From: Synechococcales cyanobacterium S06
GTDB lineage: Bacteria; Cyanobacteriota; Cyanobacteriia; Cyanobacteriales; JAABRE01
DNA: 48,886 bases
Assembly: GCA_011391125.1 (NCBI GenBank)
Contig: JAABRE010000036.1
Span: forward strand, 1-48,886
Direction of reading: 5' to 3'
Shown: positions 25,672 through 33,667 of the stretch, in pieces
Position numbering within the stretch: the stretch's first letter is position 1
Layout: every line of letters begins with the position of its first letter
Notes under the pieces: generated by a model
Told to the model about the DNA's origin: nothing
Database searches by the model: none
Seen by the model: the letters and a program-made list of their open reading frames with translations, nothing else
Made by a program: the position numbers and the translations under genes

Positions 25672-25746
25672 TTTTAAGAAACCGCCCGAACCTAAGTCCA
25701 GGCGGGGTGTGGTGTGAGGAGTGAACGGAAACAATTGTTTCCGCCA
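25672..25746 (-). ncRNA. yfr1: Yfr1 small RNA
   Basis: On the minus strand the order is: hairpin GGAAAC-AATT-GTTTCC (25742-25727), a single-stranded stretch containing the ultraconserved ACTCCTCACAC (25722-25712), and a terminator hairpin with GGCGG/CCGCC-type arms (25705-25682) followed by T-rich sequence. This two-hairpin layout with that exact 11-nt motif defines Yfr1, an abundant cyanobacterial sRNA that pairs with mRNAs of outer-membrane porins. Adjacency to trxA also matches. The 5' end is approximate; TAAGAT at 25760-25755 is a possible -10 box. Confidence 0.88.
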
Positions 25747-25938
25747 TTTCTATCTTAACGGAAAATTACCTTTATGCTCACTTTAAATGCTTAATTGGAA
25801 AAGATTTTTCGGGCTGATTGATAACCCGTCGATTTTAATGATTAAGAAAAATACGCTAATCTGGTAATCTACTATATAGCTATTAGCACTCAGCATTTAC
25901 TATTGTTAAACCTTTATTTGTAAAATTGGGCAAATTTC

Positions 25939-27117
25939 ATGAAAATTCTCGTACTCACTTGGGAATTTCCTCCTCGCATTGTGGGAGGAATATCTCGTCA
26001 TGTAGCTGAATTATATCCAGAATTAGTAAAATTAGGCCATTCCATACATTTACTCACTGTCGAATTTGGCAAAGCCGCATCCTTTGAAGTGGTAGAGGGA
26101 ATTAAAGTTCATCGTTTACCCGTTAAACCCGGCCATGATTTTTTTCACTGGATTGGTAACTTAAATGAAAGTATGGGTTATTATGGTGGTAAAATCATTC
26201 AAGATGAAGGACCTTTTGACTTAATTCACGCCCATGATTGGGTGGTCGGGGATGGGGCGATCGCCTTAAAACAGCTTTTTAATATCCCCCTAGTAGCCAC
26301 AATTCACGCCACCGAATACGGTCGTCATAACGGGATTCATAATCCCACCCAATCTTATATTGCCAATAAAGAGAAAAGCCTGAGTGATCAAGCCGCACGA
26401 GTCATAGTTTGTAGCCAATATATGCGTCACGAACTACAAAGAGCGTTACAGACACAGTGGGAGAAAATGGACGTAATTTTTAACGGTATTCGACCGGAAA
26501 AAAAACACCGTCAACCCAATTTTGAGGCCATTACTTTTCGCCGTCAATTTGCGGAAAATGACCAGAAAATAGTTTATTATGTCGGCCGTATGACTTATGA
26601 AAAGGGGGTTTCAGTTTTCTTAAATGCGGCTCCCAAAGTTTCCTCAGCCATGGGAGGAAAAGTTAAATTTATCATTATTGGTGGAGGTAACACCGATTCC
26701 TTGAAGGAACAAGCATGGAAGTTGGGCATTTGGGATCAATGCTATTTTACGGGTTTCATGTCTGATCAAGATTTAGATAAATTTCAAACCATTGCCGATT
26801 GTGCCGTCTTTCCCAGTCTTTATGAACCTTTTGGCATTGTTGCCCTAGAAAGCTTTGCCGCTCGCGTTCCCGTGGTGGTTTCCGATACCGGCGGCTTGCC
26901 AGAAGTTGTCCAACACACCAAAACTGGCATAGTAACTCAAACCAATAACCCCCATTCTTTAGCTTGGGGTATTTTAGAAGTATTAAAAAACCCAGATTAT
27001 GCCCAATGGTTAATAGATAATGCCTATCAATCCTTAGCACAGCGTTTTAATTGGGCCAAACTGGCCAAACAAACCGAGACTGTTTATGTCACAATTTTGC
27101 ATAAGTTAAAAAAATAA
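25939..27117 (+). CDS. Glycosyltransferase family 4 (GT-B fold)
   Basis: A 392-aa GT4 enzyme. The N-terminal Rossmann half opens MKILVLTWEFPPRIVGGISRHVAEL, with the glycine loop GGISRHV common to GT4/GT5 enzymes, and HAHDWV. The C-terminal half has VYYVGRMTYEKGV and the EPFGIVALESFAA motif with the glutamate that holds the nucleotide sugar. Members transfer glucose or other sugars from an NDP-sugar to a glycan or glycoside; acceptor and sugar cannot be assigned. The gene is alone, starting ~190 bp from Yfr1. Confidence 0.9.
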   Translation: MKILVLTWEFPPRIVGGISRHVAELYPELVKLGHSIHLLTVEFGKAASFEVVEGIKVHRLPVKPGHDFFHWIGNLNESMGYYGGKIIQDEGPFDLIHAHDWVVGDGAIALKQLFNIPLVATIHATEYGRHNGIHNPTQSYIANKEKSLSDQAARVIVCSQYMRHELQRALQTQWEKMDVIFNGIRPEKKHRQPNFEAITFRRQFAENDQKIVYYVGRMTYEKGVSVFLNAAPKVSSAMGGKVKFIIIGGGNTDSLKEQAWKLGIWDQCYFTGFMSDQDLDKFQTIADCAVFPSLYEPFGIVALESFAARVPVVVSDTGGLPEVVQHTKTGIVTQTNNPHSLAWGILEVLKNPDYAQWLIDNAYQSLAQRFNWAKLAKQTETVYVTILHKLKK

Positions 27118-27123
27118 TTGTAA

Positions 27124-27168
27124 GGTGCGTCAGTTCAATTTAAGCCGAATTTTTTTGTCTGACACACC
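27124..27168. repeat. GGTGCGTCAG/CTGACACACC inverted repeat between convergent genes
   Basis: Arms at 27124-27133 and 27159-27168 pair with one mismatch. Related sequences occur at 47021-47073 (perfect 9-bp arms) and near 47715 (GTCTGACACATCCTA). It may serve as a bidirectional terminator. Confidence 0.6.
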
Positions 27169-27187
27169 CTACAATTTACCGAGGGAA

Positions 27188-27691
27188 TTACCACCAACGT
27201 AATTCTAAATAACCCCTTTGAGCTAAGTTTAATTCCGCTTCAGTTTCCCATTCCACTAATTTATAAGTACCAAAAATATGATCCCACCAATCGACACCTA
27301 AACCAAAATTATGCTCCCACATTTGATATTTATGGTGTACATAATGGACTGGCATTTTCATCCAAAAACACTTGCTGGGGTTTTCATGTTGCAGTTGATG
27401 AGCATAGGCGGAAAATGCGGCATAAATCAAAGCTCCCCATACCCAACCCAAACCGGCGGACATTGAGATAAAAAACATGGGCCACATTAAAACAACAGTA
27501 CCCTTAATATAATCGCGAAACTCCCAAATCACCCCTTGGCCTTCACCGCGACGATGATGTTCTCGGTGTCTTTCCCCAAATTTGCCCGGTTTGTGCATTA
27601 ATCTGTGTACCCAGTATTCCACAAAACTGGACAACACAAAAGCTGCGATAAAAAAACCAATACCCATCCCTAAATTTTGCATTTGATTCAT
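27188..27691 (-). CDS. Fatty acid hydroxylase / sterol desaturase-family membrane protein
   Basis: A 167-aa di-iron membrane enzyme. The histidine clusters of the family are all present: HRLMH (~29-33), HREHH (~42-46), HQLQH (~98-102) and HYVHH (~115-119). Two hydrophobic segments flank them (~8-25, ~65-90). Such proteins hydroxylate or desaturate lipids, sterols or carotenoids using O2. CrtZ-type beta-carotene hydroxylases are of similar size, so that is one possibility, but I cannot assign a substrate. The ATG at 27691 is the natural start. Confidence 0.85.
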   Translation of the reverse strand: MNQMQNLGMGIGFFIAAFVLSSFVEYWVHRLMHKPGKFGERHREHHRRGEGQGVIWEFRDYIKGTVVLMWPMFFISMSAGLGWVWGALIYAAFSAYAHQLQHENPSKCFWMKMPVHYVHHKYQMWEHNFGLGVDWWDHIFGTYKLVEWETEAELNLAQRGYLELRWW

Positions 27692-27785
27692 AATTAAACT
27701 TTACTCACACTTTATTTGATATATTTTAAAGGAAGTTTCGTTGGCCGCGCAGTTTTTCTGTATTTCTCAAAAATAGTCGATATTT

Positions 27786-28181
27786 TTGCTTAGAAATTGC
27801 CCACTTTATTTTTTGCTGTTATCTTATGGTAATAAGGGTAACTTTTGTCTCGGTAAAACGTCAGAAAATAGGCAATTAATACCGGATTATCAAAATCGTT
27901 TAGTTAGGTTAACTGACGAGCGTTTAAATCATATATTACGACATCCTGAATTAGAAAAAAGGCAAACTACAATAGTCGAAACTGTAAGTTATCCTGAACA
28001 AATCTTGTTTTCTAACACTGATAATAGTATATTGTTAAATTATCGTTTTTATCGAAATACTTTATTCGGGGATAAATGGTTGTGTGTTGTTGTCAAATAT
28101 TTACAAAATGATGCTTTTATTATTACAGCTTATCTAACTGATAAAATTAAAAAAGGAGAAAAATTATGGTCTCAAATGTAA
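27786..28181 (+). CDS. Putative nuclease-type toxin paired with DUF2283 (start uncertain)
   Basis: The conserved part begins near residue 35 (DYQNRLVRLTDERLNHILRH) and runs through YRFYRNTLFGDKWLCVVVK and ITAYLTDKIKKG. I have seen this type just upstream of DUF2283 genes; it resembles the RelE/barnase-like PBECR nucleases, but the resemblance is weak and from memory. There is no ATG in the frame. The TTG at 27786 gives 131 aa with a peculiar hydrophobic N-terminus that may not be translated, or the true 5' end may be damaged. The stop overlaps the next gene by 16 bases, which supports an operon. Confidence 0.55.
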   Translation: MLRNCPLYFLLLSYGNKGNFCLGKTSENRQLIPDYQNRLVRLTDERLNHILRHPELEKRQTTIVETVSYPEQILFSNTDNSILLNYRFYRNTLFGDKWLCVVVKYLQNDAFIITAYLTDKIKKGEKLWSQM

Positions 28182-28372
28182 AAGTTTATTTTGATAAAGA
28201 AGGAGATTATTTAGAAGTTACTTTCTCTGATCAACCCGGATACATGAGAGAAACTGAAAATGAAGCAATTAGGTCAAGAGTAGATCAAGATGGAAATTTA
28301 TTAGGTTTTAGTGTTTTAGGAGTTAGTAAATTACAGAATGATAAACCTTTAATTGCTGAATTAATTCGGTAA
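28166..28372 (+). CDS. DUF2283 protein, probable antitoxin-like partner
   Basis: A 68-aa protein of the DUF2283 family: VYFDKEGDYLEVTFSD, an E-rich middle and DGNLLGFSVLGVSKL, all typical. These proteins commonly sit directly after small putative nucleases and are presumed to be the immunity or antitoxin member. The ATG at 28166 has AAAGGAG upstream, inside the previous coding region. Confidence 0.85.
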   Translation: MVSNVKVYFDKEGDYLEVTFSDQPGYMRETENEAIRSRVDQDGNLLGFSVLGVSKLQNDKPLIAELIR

Positions 28373-28443
28373 ATTGGACTGTTTTTATCTAATTACAATT
28401 AACCCGTATTGTTAAGAAAATTAATCTTTAAAGTGAGGAGACA

Positions 28444-30123
28444 ATGACCAATTTTTTATTACCAATTTTAACCACCGTAGCCAAGATTATTAAAAATCAA
28501 TTTATCCAAAAAACCCATAACCCGACCGAAATTCAGACTAAATTTTTGTTAAAATTATTACAAGAACATCAAAACACAGAATTAGGAAAAAAGTATAACT
28601 TTAGTAACATTAAAACAGTGGAGCAATTCAGAGAAAATGTCCCCATTCTTCCCGATAGGAATTATCAACCATATTTAGAAAGAATTGCCAAAGGAGAACA
28701 AAATATTCTTACTAAAGATCAAGTAATTTATATTACCCTAAGTAGTGGTTCAACCGGAAAAAAGAAACTTATTCCTACTACTAAAAAATCCCAAGCAATT
28801 GTCAGAGATGCAAGTTTAATTAGTATTGGTTTTGTCAGTGATGCTTTAGCGAAAAAAGGACTAAAATTCAGGAAAATGTTAGTCACAAATTCGGTACAAG
28901 AATGGGGGAAAACAGAAGGGGGAATTGACTTTGGTCCTTCCAGTGCTGGGGTATTACGATTAGATAAACGTCTTTATGAACAATTTTTTGCTCATCCTTA
29001 TGAAATCATTAAAGTAAGTGATAGTATGAGTAGGCATTATTTGGCCTTACTTTTTGCCCTTTGTGAACCAGAAATGGGCGGAATAATCGCTAATTTTCCC
29101 ATGTTAACTTTACGCATTTGTACTTATTTAGAACAATACGCCGAAAATTTAATTGACGATATTGAAAAAGGAACAATCGCTGATTGGTTAAACCTCACAC
29201 CAGAGATTCGAACTAATTTAGAATCCCATTGGCAAGCTAATTTAAACAGAGCAAAAGAATTGCGAGCTATCTTAGCCAAACACGGTAAACTTACCCCAAA
29301 ATTAGCTTGGCAAAACCTCTCCATGGTAGCAAACGCAAGGGGAGGCACATCTGATTTTTATTTTGAAAGATTCCCTTATTATTTTGAAAATACACCTATT
29401 TTTGGCGTGGTTTTTTCATCTGCTGAAGGCATTTTTAGCATTTATCCAGATGTTGATATGGATGGAAGTGTGTTAGCTTTAGAAAGTGGGTTTTTTGAGT
29501 TTATTCCCCAGTCAGAATGGGAAAAAGATCACCCAAAAACTTTATTAGCAACCGAAGTTAAAGTAGGAGAAAAATATCGGATTCTTACCAGTAGTTATAA
29601 TGGTTTTTATCGTTACGACATTGGTGATGTTATTGAGGTGATTGGTTTTTATAATAAAACACCCTTAATTGTCTTTAAATATCGCCAAAAAGGACAAATG
29701 TCATCTACCACAGAAAAAACCAACGAAGCACATATTACTCAGGTAATGCAAACTTTATTACAGGAATTTAATGTAGTTTTAGAAGACTTTTGTTTTACTC
29801 TGTCAGAAAATGATTTTCCAGCACGATATTTAGTTAATATTGAGTTAGTAAATGGTCAAAAAATAGAGAATCCTGAAGCCTTTTTAAATCGATGTGAGCA
29901 GCTTTTAGGTGAAGTAAATAGTCACTATCAAATTCGTCGTCAAAGTGATATACCTGCTCCTTATTTACAAATTTTAGCTCCCGGAAGTTTCGCTATTATC
30001 CGTCAAAGATACCTCGAAAAAGGTATTCCCGACTCCCAATTAAAATTCCCCCATCTCAGTGAAGATAGACAATTTTTACAGGGAATTACCATCGAAAAAG
30101 AAGTAAAATTAGTTGATAATTGA
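28444..30123 (+). CDS. GH3-family acyl-adenylating enzyme
   Basis: A 559-aa member of the GH3 (auxin-responsive GH3-like) family, which adenylates a carboxylic acid and may conjugate it to an amino acid. The ATP-binding loop is ITLSSGSTGKKKLIPTT (~95-110). The later YRYDIGDVIEVIGF and FKYRQKGQMSS match the motifs that close the active site. In plants the products are hormone conjugates; the bacterial substrate is unknown. The final codons and stop run into a TGATAGT short tandem repeat, so the C-terminal end (KLVDN) may be shaped by that repeat. The ATG follows GTGAGGAGAC, a good RBS. Confidence 0.88.
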   Translation: MTNFLLPILTTVAKIIKNQFIQKTHNPTEIQTKFLLKLLQEHQNTELGKKYNFSNIKTVEQFRENVPILPDRNYQPYLERIAKGEQNILTKDQVIYITLSSGSTGKKKLIPTTKKSQAIVRDASLISIGFVSDALAKKGLKFRKMLVTNSVQEWGKTEGGIDFGPSSAGVLRLDKRLYEQFFAHPYEIIKVSDSMSRHYLALLFALCEPEMGGIIANFPMLTLRICTYLEQYAENLIDDIEKGTIADWLNLTPEIRTNLESHWQANLNRAKELRAILAKHGKLTPKLAWQNLSMVANARGGTSDFYFERFPYYFENTPIFGVVFSSAEGIFSIYPDVDMDGSVLALESGFFEFIPQSEWEKDHPKTLLATEVKVGEKYRILTSSYNGFYRYDIGDVIEVIGFYNKTPLIVFKYRQKGQMSSTTEKTNEAHITQVMQTLLQEFNVVLEDFCFTLSENDFPARYLVNIELVNGQKIENPEAFLNRCEQLLGEVNSHYQIRRQSDIPAPYLQILAPGSFAIIRQRYLEKGIPDSQLKFPHLSEDRQFLQGITIEKEVKLVDN

Positions 30124-30184
30124 TAGTTGATAGTTGATAGTTGATAGTTGATAATTGATAATTGATAGTTGATAGTTGATAATT
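30112..30184. repeat. TTGATAG short tandem repeat
   Basis: About ten units of GTTGATA and its variant ATTGATA begin within the GH3 stop codon region and reach the end of the histidine kinase gene. A TCAATTGTCAATTG stretch follows. Confidence 0.8.
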
Positions 30185-30203
30185 TTCAATTGTCAATTGT
30201 TAA

Positions 30204-32156
30204 TTACCTAATTGCAATATTAATTACCTGAAATAAATCAGCTAAATTATAATTTTCAGATAAAGGTAAATAGGGAAAAATTTTAAGATTATTTATCTGA
30301 TTCATTAGGGAAGTTATCTGAGTATCCAAAGTAACAAAAGGTAAATCAACTAAAGTAGAATAATCCTTTAAAGTTAACCAATAATTAACCGAATATTGTG
30401 AATTTCTTGCATCTAAAATAATCACATTTATTGACCAAAAGTTATTAATTTGAGCTGCTTGTTTAAGGGAATTACAACTAATAACACGATAATTTAAACT
30501 AGAAGCATGATTAGTAAAACCAAGCTCAAACTCAAAATTTAAAGGAGATAATAACAAGATTGTTAAATTATCAATAATTTCAGGAATAGAAAATTGATTA
30601 AGTAAATTAGATAGATTACCTTTATTGAGTAATAAATATTGAGAATTGTCATTAAAAAAAGTGTAAGGTAAATGAGATATAATTGTCAGATTAAAAATAA
30701 TTATATCCTTAGTAATAGAATCATTTTTAAGTAAATTGATCAGATCAATAGGGGAAGTTAAAGATAAATTGTCATTGCAAAAAATAAAATTAGGTTTTAA
30801 TTGATATGCTTTTCTGTAAGCTTCAATGGCGGAACGAGCAACGATAACAAAATAACCTAAATCTCGTAAATTTTCCCTCAAATTATTAATAATAACCACA
30901 TCAGTTTCCACCATTAAAATTAAGTTCAAATTCGTTTTTTTTTCTTGATTTAAAGGAGGAGGAAAAACCGGAGGAAGTAACAAAGTAAACTCACTTCCTT
31001 GATCAATTTGAGAAATAAAAGAAATATCACCCCCCGAGGTAAAAGCCATTTGTTGACTTAAAATTAACTCTAAACCAGTACCTTCAAATTTACCAGTTAA
31101 AGGATTATCTAAAGGTTGACATTCTTCAAACAAAGAAAGCTGATTTTCCACAGTAATACCGCAACCATAATGCCAAATTGTAAAAGCAATCCAATTACAC
31201 CAAGGTTCAACTTTTAAGCCAATTTGCCCATCATCAGGAGTAAAATTAATCGCATTTTTAAGCAGATAAATTAAGATTTTACGCAATTGTAAGTGATCTG
31301 CTATCATCATATTTAAACGAGAATTGACCTCTATTTTAATGGGAATATGTGAGGTTAAATCTTGACAAACTTCCTGACAAAAACTGTTAATTTCTAAAGG
31401 TTTAGGTTTTAACATTAATTGTCCAGATGACCCATAAGTTAAATCAATAGTTAAAGAAAGTAAACCCATTAATTGACGACTACTTTGATAAATTTGTTGA
31501 GCATAATTTGCTTGACGTGGGTTTAATGTTCCTAATTTTTTTTCCTGTAAAAGATTAGATAAAGCAACCAAAGCAGTCACCGGAGATTTTAACTGATGAC
31601 TCCAACTAGCTAATAATTGATTACGCCAATGAAGCATTTGCATTAAATCAATATTTCTCGCCGTTAATTGTTGACATTCATTCTGGAAATTACTTAAATT
31701 TTTAGATAAAGATAACTGATTTTGGGCAAAAAACTTTAACAACTTATTCTGATTAAGTAATCCGAGAAAAACTCCTTCAGAATCAACCAAAGTAAAAATT
31801 TGTTGTTCATCTTCTTGTAAATAATGGCAAAAATCCTCTATACTCATCTGGGCAGGTAAAATTGTAATCCTTGTGTCGATCAAATCATGAATCTCGGATA
31901 AAGAATCAAAATCGACCGGAGGGGAAATTGCTGAAAAAACTCTAGTAAAATGATCTAAGAAACCATGATAGCGAATTACACCAAGAGGAGAAGAATTTTC
32001 ATTGACCACACAAATTAATTCAGATTGATCGGCACAAAAAAGTGCTAAAATTTGAGTTAAACTGATATTTTCTTGACAAAGAGGAACATTTATTAGAAAA
32101 TCACGGAGCATCAGAACAGGAGTCAACATAAAAAAAGAAAAATGATAAGATCTCAT
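30204..32156 (-). CDS. Hybrid histidine kinase with CBS pair, divergent from kaiA
   Basis: A 650-aa soluble protein. Residues ~20-145 look like two CBS motifs (LICVVNENSSPLGVIRY and IFTLVDSEGVFLGLLNQ), which sense adenine nucleotides in other proteins. Then come a coiled coil, a phospho-acceptor helix SWSHQLKSPV (His ~188), and an ATPase domain with N-box LLKNAINF and G-box GTGLEL. Two receiver-like domains follow: in the first the acceptor position appears not to be Asp (FCNDNLSL), so it may be a pseudo-receiver, while the second has IILDARN. The gene lies 160 bp from the kaiA start in divergent orientation, which invites a clock role, but nothing in the sequence proves it. Start: ATG at 32156 (preceded by TTG). 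Confidence 0.82.
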   Translation of the reverse strand: MRSYHFSFFMLTPVLMLRDFLINVPLCQENISLTQILALFCADQSELICVVNENSSPLGVIRYHGFLDHFTRVFSAISPPVDFDSLSEIHDLIDTRITILPAQMSIEDFCHYLQEDEQQIFTLVDSEGVFLGLLNQNKLLKFFAQNQLSLSKNLSNFQNECQQLTARNIDLMQMLHWRNQLLASWSHQLKSPVTALVALSNLLQEKKLGTLNPRQANYAQQIYQSSRQLMGLLSLTIDLTYGSSGQLMLKPKPLEINSFCQEVCQDLTSHIPIKIEVNSRLNMMIADHLQLRKILIYLLKNAINFTPDDGQIGLKVEPWCNWIAFTIWHYGCGITVENQLSLFEECQPLDNPLTGKFEGTGLELILSQQMAFTSGGDISFISQIDQGSEFTLLLPPVFPPPLNQEKKTNLNLILMVETDVVIINNLRENLRDLGYFVIVARSAIEAYRKAYQLKPNFIFCNDNLSLTSPIDLINLLKNDSITKDIIIFNLTIISHLPYTFFNDNSQYLLLNKGNLSNLLNQFSIPEIIDNLTILLLSPLNFEFELGFTNHASSLNYRVISCNSLKQAAQINNFWSINVIILDARNSQYSVNYWLTLKDYSTLVDLPFVTLDTQITSLMNQINNLKIFPYLPLSENYNLADLFQVINIAIR

Positions 32157-32316
32157 CAAAATAATTTATAATCAAGATAAGATGATTAAAATTAATGTTA
32201 AATCATCCCCAGTATAAAAAATGTTAACTTTCTAAGAAAAGATAAAACAATTCCCTTTGTCTGAACTTAGATTAACGTCAAATCCAAATCTAATTAAAAT
32301 ATATTTAGTTAATACC

Positions 32317-33210
32317 TTGCATTTTCGATTATCACTTTGTATTTTTGCTCATTCAGAATCAGTAGCTCAGTCTTTAAAAAAAGTGCTGAGTGAAGAGCGT
32401 TATGCTTTAAACTTCTTATATTCTGGCCAAGAATTTCTCAACTTTATTGAACAAAACAAAGAACAAATTGACTGCTTAATTTTTGTTAATCGAGATCAAG
32501 ATAATTCCTTACTAACCAAATTACAAACCGAAGGAATACTTCTACCATTAATAATTATAAAAGCCGACAATTTAGCAGTCATTAAAACCGAAAAAACTGA
32601 CTATATTTATCATAGTGGTGAAGTGATTTTAATGTCCTCAAAACTTGAGGATTTGCCCTCCTATATTGACCAAGCAATTACCCATTTTTTGCATCTTGCG
32701 CCCAGTTGTACCTTAATAGAAAAACCGACAAATATTGAGCCAACAAAAACCAAAGAAACTCAAACATTTTTAATGCTTCAGCAAAGAAGACTCGCCGAAA
32801 AATTAAAAGAAAGATTAGGCTATTTAGGAGTATATTATAAAAGAAATCCCCAATATTTTTGTCGTAATTTATCAGAAGAAGACAGACAAGACTTAATCAA
32901 ACAATTACAAGCAGAATATCGAGAAATAGTCTTAAATTACTTTGCTAAAGATGAATTTTTAAATGAGAAGTTAGATCATTTTGTGAATAGAGCTTTTTTT
33001 GCTGATATTTCCGTATCGCAAATCTTAGAAATACACATGGAGTTAATGGATGATTTTGCACAACAACTAAAACTAGAAGGGAGGAGCGAAGAAATTTTGC
33101 TAGACTATCGTTTAACTTTAATTGATATTATTGCCCATTTATGCGAAATGTATCGCCGTTCCATTCCCCGAGAAGACCTCCCTTTTGAGTTATTATTCCG
33201 CATCGACTAA
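32317..33210 (+). CDS. kaiA: Circadian clock protein KaiA
   Basis: Stimulates KaiC autophosphorylation. The N-terminal pseudo-receiver (~1-130, LCIFAHSESVAQSL) is joined by a linker to the conserved C-terminal four-helix domain, with RLGYLGVYYKRNP, REIVLNYF, EIHMELMDDFAQQL, EGRSEEILLDYRLTLIDIIAHLCEMYRRSIPRE. The frame is open from a TTG at 32257 (317 aa). I prefer the TTG at 32317 because it aligns exactly with the start of the Synechococcus elongatus protein (a conserved Cys 7 residues on), giving 297 aa. A hairpin separates it from kaiB. Confidence 0.95.
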   Translation: MHFRLSLCIFAHSESVAQSLKKVLSEERYALNFLYSGQEFLNFIEQNKEQIDCLIFVNRDQDNSLLTKLQTEGILLPLIIIKADNLAVIKTEKTDYIYHSGEVILMSSKLEDLPSYIDQAITHFLHLAPSCTLIEKPTNIEPTKTKETQTFLMLQQRRLAEKLKERLGYLGVYYKRNPQYFCRNLSEEDRQDLIKQLQAEYREIVLNYFAKDEFLNEKLDHFVNRAFFADISVSQILEIHMELMDDFAQQLKLEGRSEEILLDYRLTLIDIIAHLCEMYRRSIPREDLPFELLFRID

Positions 33211-33211
33211 A

Positions 33212-33260
33212 ATGTTAAGATAATCTTTATTATTAACTAAAAAAAGATTACTCTTAACAT
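33212..33260 (+). promoter_or_regulatory. Inverted repeat in the kaiA-kaiB spacer
   Basis: ATGTTAAGATAATCTTT (33212-33228) pairs with AAAGATTA and TCTTAACAT (33243-33260) with one unpaired C, giving a 17-bp stem and 14-nt loop. It starts 2 bases after the kaiA stop and ends 46 bases before the kaiB start. No T-tract follows. It could terminate or attenuate kaiA transcription, or protect an mRNA end. Confidence 0.55.
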
Positions 33261-33306
33261 CTATTATTATTAACAATGTATATTGATAAATACGCAATTT
33301 ATTACT

Positions 33307-33627
33307 ATGAGTCCTCTAAAAAAAACTTATGTCTTAAAACTCTATGTAGCGGGAAATACTCCTAACTCAGTCAGAGCATTGAAAACCCTCAAAAGCATTC
33401 TGGAAGAGGATTTTCAAGGGGTTTATGCACTGAAAGTAATAGACGTGCTGAAAAATCCCCAATTGGCAGAAGAAGATAAAATCTTGGCTACTCCTACCTT
33501 ATCAAAGGTCTTACCTCCTCCCGTGAGAAAAATCATTGGTGATTTGTCAGACCGAGAAAAAGTATTAATTGGTTTAGATTTATTGTACGAAGAAATTAGA
33601 GAAAGAGATACGGATTTTAATCTATAA
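33307..33627 (+). CDS. kaiB: Circadian clock protein KaiB
   Basis: Binds phosphorylated KaiC at dusk and sequesters KaiA, which resets the phosphorylation cycle. The sequence [20 protein letters not shown] and [19 protein letters not shown] is diagnostic, and the C-terminus is acidic as usual. The ATG at 33307 gives 106 aa, close to the usual ~102; the upstream TTG at 33283 would add eight non-conserved residues. It is followed by kaiC after 40 bases. Confidence 0.97.
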   Translation: MSPLKKTYVLKLYVAGNTPNSVRALKTLKSILEEDFQGVYALKVIDVLKNPQLAEEDKILATPTLSKVLPPPVRKIIGDLSDREKVLIGLDLLYEEIRERDTDFNL

Positions 33628-33667
33628 ATTTTAACAGGAATAACCCGAAAATATTAATAAACAAACA

